This document shows positions 6,616-11,707 of a DNA stretch of 11,707 nucleotides, in pieces. Positions within the stretch are counted from its first letter, which is position 1; each line of letters starts with the position of its first letter. A model generated the notes under the pieces. It saw only the letters and a program-made list of their open reading frames with translations. It was not told where the DNA came from and searched no databases. Origin of the DNA: JBFWYO01 sp050186335 (GTDB lineage: Bacteria; Pseudomonadota; Alphaproteobacteria; Bin65); contig JBFWYO010000113.1 of the NCBI GenBank assembly GCA_050186335.1, positions 1 through 11,707 on the forward strand, in the 5' to 3' direction. The position numbers and the translations under genes are program-made.

Positions 6616-7164
6616 TCAAACCCACGCCTGCAACACGTATTCGTACGGTGCCTCGCCGTTGACCATGTCGACGCGTTGCAACTTGATCCGGTACACCCCG
6701 CCATCATTGCGCAGATGATGGACGTAGGAGCCGGAAAAGTGGCGCACTGCGTCGCGCCGGAACTCCATCATGTAGAAGCGCGCACGGCATTCGACGTCGC
6801 CGCTTTTGGCGTCGTAGCGCTCGACGATGACGTTCGAGACGACGTGGCTGGTACCCCACTGGGTTTTCTGCGACCAGGCGCGCGGATGATGGATGCGCTT
6901 CATGCGGATCGTCATCAGGTCGCGGTCTTCATAGAAGATGCTCGGCTCGCCGTCGCCGGTCACCTGATCGGGCCGCGCCGGCATCCAATAGACTCCGTCG
7001 GCGCTGAAGCAATCGATGAAGTCCTGCCAGCGCTTGCCGTCCAAGGCATCGGCCTGCCGATACAGGGCCTGTTCGACGGCGCGTTGAACTTCAAGGGGAC
7101 ATGCGGCGATACGCGGCGCGCCCGTGGGTGCCGCGAGCTTCTGCGGAATGGCTACGGTCAGCAT
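6616..7164 (-). CDS. Aromatic-ring-hydroxylating dioxygenase, beta (small) subunit
   Basis: A 182-residue non-catalytic subunit with the SnoaL-like alpha+beta cone fold of ring-hydroxylating oxygenases. It would pack with the alpha subunit into an alpha3beta3 assembly in the cytoplasm. Family features are EVQRAVEQALYRQADALDGKRW at about 25-46, the motif FSADGVYWMPARPDQ (53-67), YEDRDLMTIRMKRI (78-91), and the C-terminal YRIKLQRVDMVN strand (157-168). No metal ligands are expected. The ATG lies 3 bases after the alpha gene's TGA, so the two are translated together. Length is normal for the family. The substrate cannot be inferred from this subunit. Confidence 0.9.
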   Translation of the reverse strand: MLTVAIPQKLAAPTGAPRIAACPLEVQRAVEQALYRQADALDGKRWQDFIDCFSADGVYWMPARPDQVTGDGEPSIFYEDRDLMTIRMKRIHHPRAWSQKTQWGTSHVVSNVIVERYDAKSGDVECRARFYMMEFRRDAVRHFSGSYVHHLRNDGGVYRIKLQRVDMVNGEAPYEYVLQAWV

Positions 7165-7167
7165 GGT

Positions 7168-8481
7168 TCAATTCCCCGCCGTCATCAAGTTTACCCAGGC
7201 TTGGAAATAATTGCGCAGCGGCGCCTCGCTGGTGCCGATGCGCGTGCGAATGACACCATCCTTCATGTCGTCCTGGCCCGCATGCCGATGCAGGCTGACC
7301 CAATCGCCGGCATCGGCGCACAAACCTTCGTGCGATTTGCGGAAATTCCACAAATCGTCCGCGTTCACCATCGTCGACGGCGAGTTGATCATGTTGTAGT
7401 AGCCGAGCGCGCGGCGGTAGATCGGCTCCGGCGCACCCTTGAGCCGGAAATGCCAGATTTCCGTCAGCGTCTTGTCGACCGCGATCGGCCGCACCGCGCG
7501 CAGTTGCTGCAGCGGCGGCTGCAGCGAGATGCCGGGATAGCAGATCACATGATGAATGTTCTGATCGAGGATCTCGTTGGTGCGCGCCTCGCCGTAATGC
7601 TTGCGCATGACGTCTTCGTAGGCCAGCGAATCCGGATCCTTGCCGCGCAGGCTCATATACCCTTCGAGCACCGAATGGCCCAGCGGGTAATTGACCGTGG
7701 TCATCTTGTCCCACGCGCCGAGCGGCAGGGTGAAGGTCGACAGAAAGTGATAGTCGAACGGCACTCCGCCGTCGCGCGCGGCGACCGCCTCCTGCACTTC
7801 GGTCGCGGCCCGCCCGGTCGATTCGTGGGTCACCACGGCGTGTGCGACGTCGAGCTGGTTTTCGAGGAAGAATTTCCAGTTGGACTGCTGAATGATGCGG
7901 AAGCATTGCGGCACCACTTCCACTTCGCCCTCGGGCGCGCGGTCGCAGATCTGGTCGAAGCCGGCCTTGGCGCCGCCGAGCCATTCGACCAGGCCCGGCC
8001 CATGGTCCGACAAATTAGCGAACACGAAGCCGCGATAGTTTTCGACTCGCGGCGCCGATTTGATATGGCAGGCCTTGCCGGCCGGATCGAGATTGGTGCC
8101 TTCGTAACCCTTGGACAGCGGAATCGCCTTCGGCGAGCCGTCGAAATTGAACTGCCAGGCATGGTACGAGCAGATGATGCTCTTGTCGGCATTGCCGAAC
8201 CGGTCGCCGATCAGCAAGTTGCCGCGATGCGGGCAGCGGTTGTACAGCACGCGGACGCTGCCGTCGTCGTGGCGGATCATGATCATCGGCTGGCGCGCCA
8301 CCAGCACGGTCCAGTAATCGCCGGGCCTTTTGACCTGGCTTTCGTGGCCGACATAGATCCAGGACCTGTTGAAGATGCGCTCGATCTCCAGTTCGAACAG
8401 GTCCGGATCGTTATAGACGCTGCGATGCACCCGGTCGGCTTCGACCATTTTGCGCACGTCGCCGATACTGTATCGCGCCAT
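7168..8481 (-). CDS. Aromatic-ring-hydroxylating dioxygenase, alpha (large, Rieske) subunit
   Basis: The 437-residue catalytic subunit of a two-component-type oxygenase that adds O2 to an aromatic ring. The Rieske [2Fe-2S] ligands are Cys83/His85 (CPH) and Cys104/His107 (CSYH), with 18 residues between the pairs. The mononuclear iron site is NWKFFLENQLDVAHAVVTH: bridging Asp211, ligands His214 and His219, third ligand Asp375 or Asp376 in ADDLWNF. The N-terminal half (IYVGHESQV, NRCPHRGN) resembles the benzoate/anthranilate/salicylate group, so an aromatic acid is a plausible substrate. The start at 8481 follows GGAGAG; a GTG at 8529, overlapping the marR2 stop by 4 bases, would add 16 residues without family support. 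No ferredoxin or reductase gene is visible, so electrons must come from proteins encoded elsewhere. Confidence 0.92.
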   Translation of the reverse strand: MARYSIGDVRKMVEADRVHRSVYNDPDLFELEIERIFNRSWIYVGHESQVKRPGDYWTVLVARQPMIMIRHDDGSVRVLYNRCPHRGNLLIGDRFGNADKSIICSYHAWQFNFDGSPKAIPLSKGYEGTNLDPAGKACHIKSAPRVENYRGFVFANLSDHGPGLVEWLGGAKAGFDQICDRAPEGEVEVVPQCFRIIQQSNWKFFLENQLDVAHAVVTHESTGRAATEVQEAVAARDGGVPFDYHFLSTFTLPLGAWDKMTTVNYPLGHSVLEGYMSLRGKDPDSLAYEDVMRKHYGEARTNEILDQNIHHVICYPGISLQPPLQQLRAVRPIAVDKTLTEIWHFRLKGAPEPIYRRALGYYNMINSPSTMVNADDLWNFRKSHEGLCADAGDWVSLHRHAGQDDMKDGVIRTRIGTSEAPLRNYFQAWVNLMTAGN

Positions 8482-8525
8482 TGTTCTCTCCGTTTCGCCG
8501 CGCTCCCGAGGAGGCGGATAAAGGT

Positions 8526-9155
8526 TCACGTATGCGCCGCCGCTTTCGGCCGTTCCGCCGCCGGCAGGCCGGCTTCAAGATTGCGGCGCATCTCCTGCAG
8601 TGCCCAGCGCAGCAATTCGACCATCGCCGGCGGCAGGTTGCGCACCGCATGATCGTTCAGGCGAAACACCAGCGGCAGAATTGCGACGATCAGCTTGGTG
8701 CCGGCCGCGGTCAGCGCCAGACGCGTCACCCGCTTGTCGGCTACGTCGGTCAACCGCATCAGCAGACCCGCGCGTTCAAGCTGCGGCACCGTACGGCTCA
8801 ACGTGGTCTGGTCGATCGCGGCGACATCGGCAACTTCCGACATGGTCAAGCCGCGGCGGCAGTAAAGCGGACCCAGAACACGCCAGTCCGAGACGCGCAG
8901 CCCGTGCGGCCGCAACGCCAGGGTCAACTGACGATCGCGCCGGCTCATCACCTGGGTCAACCAGAAGAACAAATGCTGTTCGAAATCGAACGGAATCGGC
9001 ATGGCGCTTGCGCCGGTATCGTCTCGTCCCGTGCGCGACCCGGAGTCCGCCCGCGTCGGGCGCGATGTGAGACTTGCGCCGGCGGAGTCGGACTCGCGCC
9101 GCGACCGCGCCGTCGCGCCCGTTTTCCGCCCGCGTTTACCGCGTACCGACGCCAT
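8526..9155 (-). CDS. MarR-family transcriptional regulator (marR2)
   Basis: A 209-residue regulator. Residues 1-51 are a basic, low-complexity extension rich in Arg, Ser, Gly and Thr. The MarR domain follows: dimerisation helix FEQHLFFWLTQVMSRRDRQ (58-76), LRVSDWRVLGPLY (86-98), recognition helix DQTTLSRTVPQLERAG (115-130), and wing with Asp-Lys-Arg (140-142) before LALTAAG. The ATG at 9155 is preceded by GAGG at 5 bases. An internal ATG at 9002 (residue 52) would yield a standard-length MarR but lacks a ribosome-binding site. It lies just upstream of the oxygenase genes on the same strand and diverges from the molybdohydroxylase operon. It therefore probably controls both, and the ligand is likely the substrate or a pathway intermediate (inference). 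Confidence 0.88.
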   Translation of the reverse strand: MASVRGKRGRKTGATARSRRESDSAGASLTSRPTRADSGSRTGRDDTGASAMPIPFDFEQHLFFWLTQVMSRRDRQLTLALRPHGLRVSDWRVLGPLYCRRGLTMSEVADVAAIDQTTLSRTVPQLERAGLLMRLTDVADKRVTRLALTAAGTKLIVAILPLVFRLNDHAVRNLPPAMVELLRWALQEMRRNLEAGLPAAERPKAAAHT

Positions 9156-9192
9156 GCCGACCTCATTCCGACGCCGAAAGCCTATGCGCGCC

Positions 9193-9204
9193 TAAATGTA
9201 TTTA
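9193..9204. repeat. AT-rich inverted repeat near marR2
   Basis: TAAAT-GT-ATTTA, arms of 5 bases around a 2-base centre, lies 38 bases before the marR2 start. The overlapping TGTATTTACA (9197-9206) is also symmetrical in its outer four bases. It could be an operator covering the marR2 leader or promoter; this is inference from position. Confidence 0.35.
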
Positions 9205-9263
9205 CAAGTTATTTGATGGCGGCGGCTGCCGAACTTGCTCGCAAATCTTGCTTCTATGCTGTG

Positions 9264-9292
9264 TATTATCGATTTATTTCAAATAGATAATA
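9264..9292. repeat. Inverted repeat TATTATC/GATAATA
   Basis: TATTATC (9264-9270) and GATAATA (9286-9292) are perfect 7-base arms around 15 bases. The interior holds another inverted repeat, TATTT-C-AAATA (9275-9285). It is central in the divergent control region and is the strongest symmetry there. A regulator dimer site is plausible, and the arms also resemble -10 elements on both strands. Confidence 0.4.
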
Positions 9293-9321
9293 GGAATCGG
9301 CCAATCGGACCGACTTTCTGA

Positions 9322-9360
9322 GCTACTTGCATTTATATGCTTACGCATGCTTTGAGTAGC
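9322..9360. repeat. Inverted repeat GCTACT/AGTAGC enclosing ATGCTT direct repeats
   Basis: GCTACT (9322-9327) and AGTAGC (9355-9360) bracket a segment with GCAT-TTAT-ATGC (9329-9340) and two copies of ATGCTT starting 10 bases apart (9337 and 9347). One-turn spacing suits protein binding on one face of the helix. Function unknown. Confidence 0.3.
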
Positions 9361-9516
9361 CATTCGACGCCACGGCGCATTCGGCACGCCACGACGATTC
9401 GCGCGGCGCCATCGGGCGGCGCGCCATGCGTCGGTGCCGTTTCGTCCCTCAAACGCATCCAATTCCGTACCCTTGACCGGCACCGTCGGTGCGTCATGAT
9501 CCAAGCTGGAGAGCCG

Positions 9517-10347
9517 ATGCAAACGATTTTTGGATCGCACAGCGCCATTCCGCCGTTTCGCCTGCTGCGTCCAACGCGGCCGGAGGATGCCGCCGCCGCG
9601 CGCGCCGAAGCGGGGCCGGATACCTGGTTCATGGCCGGCGGCGTCGATTTGGTGCCGGCCATGCGCGCCGGCCGGAAAGCCGCAACGCTGATATCGCTTT
9701 CGGAAATTGCCTCGATGCGCGTCATCGAACGGCGCGGCGCGCGCCTGCGCATCGGCGCCGGTTGCAGCTACGGCGCGATTGCCGCCGACCGCAACGTGGC
9801 CGATGCCCTGCCCGATCTCGCCGGCGCGCTCGGCGGCGTTGCCAACGTGCGGGTGCGGCATGCGGCGAGCATCGGCGGCAATATCATGGCGCGGCAGGCG
9901 AACTACGATGCCCTGACTGCGCTGATCGCGCTCGACGCGACGCTGATTTTCGTGCGCCCGAGCGGCGAACGCCTGTCGATTTCGGCCGGTGCCGAAATGC
10001 CCGACGCCTTGCTGGAGGCGGTCGAAATCCCGCTATCGACGCGCTCGCAATTCGCGTTCGAGCGCGGCTTCAAGCCGATTGTCAGCGTCGCGGTCGCGCT
10101 TGAATTCGCGGACGGCGCGATAACCGGCCGCGCGGCGATCGGCTGCGCGCACGCGCTGCCGATCGGCCTTGCGCTCGACTTTGGCGCCGCAGCGTCGTTG
10201 ACCGCGGAACGCGCGGCAGCGGTCGCGGCGGCGGCAATTGCGGCCATGCCGACGCCGAAGAATGATTTGGCCGCATCCGGCGCGTATCGACGGACGCTGG
10301 CTGGGGTGTTGGTGCGGCGGGAGGTGGTTGGAATGGCCCAAGGATGA
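9517..10347 (+). CDS. Molybdenum hydroxylase, FAD-binding medium subunit
   Basis: A 276-residue FAD subunit of a xanthine-dehydrogenase-type hydroxylase, passing electrons from the iron-sulfur subunit to an external acceptor. FAD-binding motifs are AGGVDLVPAMR (40-50) and SIGGNIMA (118-125), both canonical for the CoxM/XdhB-like family (FAD_binding_5). The C-terminal CO-dehydrogenase flavoprotein domain starts near FERGFKPIVSVAVAL (181-195). The ATG at 9517 is chosen for GGAG 5 bases upstream and for fit with the family N-terminus; an ATG at 9496 lacks such a site. Usually IGGN is followed by a Pro-x-x-Asp segment; here it reads ANYDAL, a mild divergence. It is the first gene of a coupled trio and overlaps the next gene by 4 bases. 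No substrate assignment is possible from this subunit. Confidence 0.9.
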   Translation: MQTIFGSHSAIPPFRLLRPTRPEDAAAARAEAGPDTWFMAGGVDLVPAMRAGRKAATLISLSEIASMRVIERRGARLRIGAGCSYGAIAADRNVADALPDLAGALGGVANVRVRHAASIGGNIMARQANYDALTALIALDATLIFVRPSGERLSISAGAEMPDALLEAVEIPLSTRSQFAFERGFKPIVSVAVALEFADGAITGRAAIGCAHALPIGLALDFGAAASLTAERAAAVAAAAIAAMPTPKNDLAASGAYRRTLAGVLVRREVVGMAQG

Positions 10348-10841
10348 CTACCATGTCGCCGAGCTCGATCGCGGTGCGGCTGACGCTGAACGGCACGGCG
10401 CGGCGGCTTGAGGTTGCGCCGAACCGCATCCTGGCCGACGCGCTCCGCGAGGATTTCGCGCTGACCGGGACCAAGATCGCGTGCGACCAGGCGACCTGCG
10501 GCGCCTGCACCGTGCTGGTCGACGGCGCGCCGACCGCTTCGTGCAGCACGTTCGCCTGGCAGGTCGACGGCAAGGACGTGCTGACGATCGAGGGCCTGGC
10601 GCGCGACGGCGCGCTCGATCCGGTCCAGGCGGCGTTCAAGGCGCGCAGCGCGTTCCAGTGCGGCTACTGCACGCCCGGCATGATCCTGCTGACCAAGGCG
10701 CTGCTGCAGCGGCACCGGCAGCCCGACCGCGCCACGATCCGCGCGTACCTGTCGGCCAACGTGTGCCGCTGCACCGGCTACCAGATGATCGTCGAGGCGG
10801 TCGAGGACGCGGCCCGGCGCAGCGACGGAGCCGGGGGATGA
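10344..10841 (+). CDS. Molybdenum hydroxylase, 2x[2Fe-2S] small subunit
   Basis: A 165-residue iron-sulfur subunit that carries electrons from the molybdenum centre to FAD. The plant-type ferredoxin domain has Cys47, Cys52, Cys55 and Cys67 (ACDQATCGACTVLVDG). The all-helical second domain has Cys106/Cys109 (QCGYCTPGM) and Cys141/Cys143 (CRCTGY). All eight ligands are present. The residue before Cys47 is Ala, where relatives usually have Gly. The ATG at 10344 overlaps the previous gene's TGA by 4 bases, and the next gene overlaps it in the same way. Length is normal for CoxS/QorS-type subunits. Confidence 0.94.
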   Translation: MTTMSPSSIAVRLTLNGTARRLEVAPNRILADALREDFALTGTKIACDQATCGACTVLVDGAPTASCSTFAWQVDGKDVLTIEGLARDGALDPVQAAFKARSAFQCGYCTPGMILLTKALLQRHRQPDRATIRAYLSANVCRCTGYQMIVEAVEDAARRSDGAGG

Positions 10842-11707
10842 CGGCGACCATGCGCAGCATCGGGGCGACCGGCCCGCGCGTCGACGCCGACCTCAAGGTG
10901 ACCGGCGCCGCGATCTATACCGCCGATATCGCCCTGCCGCGCATGCTGCACGCAAAGGCGCTGCGCTCGCCGCACGCCCATGCCCGGGTGCGCCGGATCG
11001 ACGCCGGCCGCGCGCGCGCCTTGCCGGGTGTGGCCGCCGTGATCACGCGCGACGAACTGAAGGGTCTGAATCCGACCTACGGCTACTTCATCAAGGACCA
11101 GCCGATCGTCGCCATCGACAAGGTGCGCTACATCGGCGACCTGGTCGCCGCCGTGGCCGCCGAGACCGAAGAAATTGCCGTGCGCGCGCTGGCGCTGATC
11201 GAGATCGAGTACGAGCTATTGCCGACCGTCGGCAGCATGGCGGATGCGCTGCGCCCGGACGCGCCGGCGCTGTTCGAGACGCCGGCGATGGGCATCGTGC
11301 CGGCCTACGGCACCGGCGCCTCCGGCACCAAGGACCCGGCCAAGAACGTCTGCTACCGGTTCGCCTATACCACCGGCGCGGCCGACGCATTCGACCGCGC
11401 GGATCACGTATTCGAGGACGAGTTCCGGTTCTCGCGTATGCAGCACTATCATCTGGAACCGTTCGTGTGCGTGGCGCGCGTCGAGGGCGGGACAATTGAA
11501 CTATGGTCGAGCTGCCAGAACCCGTTTCCGCTGCGCAAGGAACTGGCCCGGGTGTTCAACCATCCGGAGCAGAACATCCGCGTGCATGTGCCGTTCGTCG
11601 GCGGCGGCTACGGCGCCAAGAACTACTGCAAGACCGAGCCGATCGCCGTGCTGCTGGCCCGGCTGAGCGGCCGGCCGGTGCGCTTCTGCATGACGCAGGA
11701 GGAGAAT
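10838..11707 (+). CDS. Molybdenum hydroxylase, molybdopterin-binding large subunit (N-terminal part; continues past right edge)
   Basis: This frame is open from the ATG at 10838 to the last base (290 codons), so the gene is cut by the window; relatives are about 750-800 residues. The start overlaps the previous stop (ATGA), with GGAG at 10827-10830. Domains are a xanthine-oxidase a/b hammerhead domain (about 14-130: DLKVTGAAIYTADI, RYIGDLVAAVAAET, EIEYELLPTV), then the start of the molybdopterin domain. The latter includes MQHYHLEPFVCVARVE (201-216), ELWSSCQNPF (221-230) and GGGYGAK (255-261), which corresponds to the GGGFGGK cofactor loop with the second-last Gly as Ala. The active-site Glu lies beyond the edge. 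The order FAD-FeS-Mo matches coxMSL and quinoline oxidoreductase qorMSL operons. The CO-dehydrogenase active-site loop is not in view, so the substrate is open. Confidence 0.92.
   Translation, partial: MTATMRSIGATGPRVDADLKVTGAAIYTADIALPRMLHAKALRSPHAHARVRRIDAGRARALPGVAAVITRDELKGLNPTYGYFIKDQPIVAIDKVRYIGDLVAAVAAETEEIAVRALALIEIEYELLPTVGSMADALRPDAPALFETPAMGIVPAYGTGASGTKDPAKNVCYRFAYTTGAADAFDRADHVFEDEFRFSRMQHYHLEPFVCVARVEGGTIELWSSCQNPFPLRKELARVFNHPEQNIRVHVPFVGGGYGAKNYCKTEPIAVLLARLSGRPVRFCMTQEEN

Larger units (their letters stand above)
9156..9516. promoter_or_regulatory. Divergent control region between marR2 and the molybdohydroxylase operon
   Basis: About 360 bases without a gene. The stretch near 9190-9360 is visibly more AT-rich than the rest of the window and must hold the promoters of both divergent units. 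It contains several inverted repeats, listed separately. I could not pick a -35/-10 pair with good spacing on either strand. The part from 9361 to 9507 is GC-rich with no recognised feature. GGAG at 9508-9511 is the ribosome-binding site of the FAD-subunit gene. Confidence 0.6.

Noticed and set aside
6676..8652. Plus-strand open frame of 658 codons across the oxygenase genes
   Set aside because: It is antisense to the alpha and beta subunits, whose catalytic motifs are unambiguous. The frame is open because of GC-rich codon bias; its translation is His/Asp/Arg-rich without family features.
9517..11707. Aerobic carbon-monoxide dehydrogenase (coxMSL)
   Set aside because: Gene order fits, but many molybdohydroxylases share it, and the CO-dehydrogenase active-site loop lies outside the window. 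The local context is aromatic catabolism.
1..11707. CRISPR arrays, tRNA genes, insertion sequences or attachment sites
   Set aside because: No regularly spaced repeats, tRNA-like T-arm context, transposase-like coding sequence or terminal inverted repeats with target duplications were seen on reading both strands.

Overview
The window is GC-rich bacterial DNA. Third-position G/C bias is strong, genes are packed with 4- and 8-base overlaps, and the gene families (Liv-type ABC importer, MarR regulators, Rieske ring-hydroxylating oxygenase, xanthine-dehydrogenase-type molybdoenzyme) suggest an alpha- or betaproteobacterium. No ribosomal, tRNA or phage marker is present to place it more precisely. 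It reads as an accessory catabolic locus for import and oxidative attack of an aromatic or N-heteroaromatic compound.

Left part (1-2950). A periplasmic substrate-binding protein gene (SBP1, minus strand, start 569, running off the left edge) is interrupted by an in-frame TAG at 72-74; a conserved reading frame continues past the stop. It diverges from a MarR-type regulator gene (807-1385, plus). The space between them holds a perfect 14-base palindrome (690-703) overlapping back-to-back promoters. Next comes a second, intact substrate-binding protein gene (SBP2, 1714-2898, plus). Its best promoter candidate has a perfect inverted repeat filling the -35/-10 spacer. A bidirectional terminator (2918-2950) separates it from the convergent operon.

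Middle part (2968-9155, all minus strand, transcribed right to left). The order is marR2, oxygenase alpha subunit, oxygenase beta subunit, a gap of about 340 bases, then livH-livM-livG-livF. Two permeases and two ATPases make a complete membrane part of a branched-chain-amino-acid-type importer, but no binding-protein gene lies inside this operon. SBP2, directly facing its end, is the obvious partner. The oxygenase has the Rieske cluster and mononuclear iron ligands, but no ferredoxin or reductase gene is nearby.

Right part (9156-11707). A relatively AT-rich divergent control region with several inverted repeats (9190-9360) separates marR2 from a plus-strand operon with 4-base ATGA overlaps. 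It encodes the FAD subunit, the 2x[2Fe-2S] subunit and the N-terminal 290 residues of the molybdopterin subunit of a three-subunit hydroxylase (order M-S-L), which runs off the right edge.

Working model (inference): an aromatic or heteroaromatic acid is captured by SBP2 and imported by LivHMGF. It is then hydroxylated by the molybdoenzyme, using water-derived oxygen, and by the Rieske oxygenase, using O2. The two MarR proteins would sense the substrate or an intermediate. The substrate cannot be read from the sequence.
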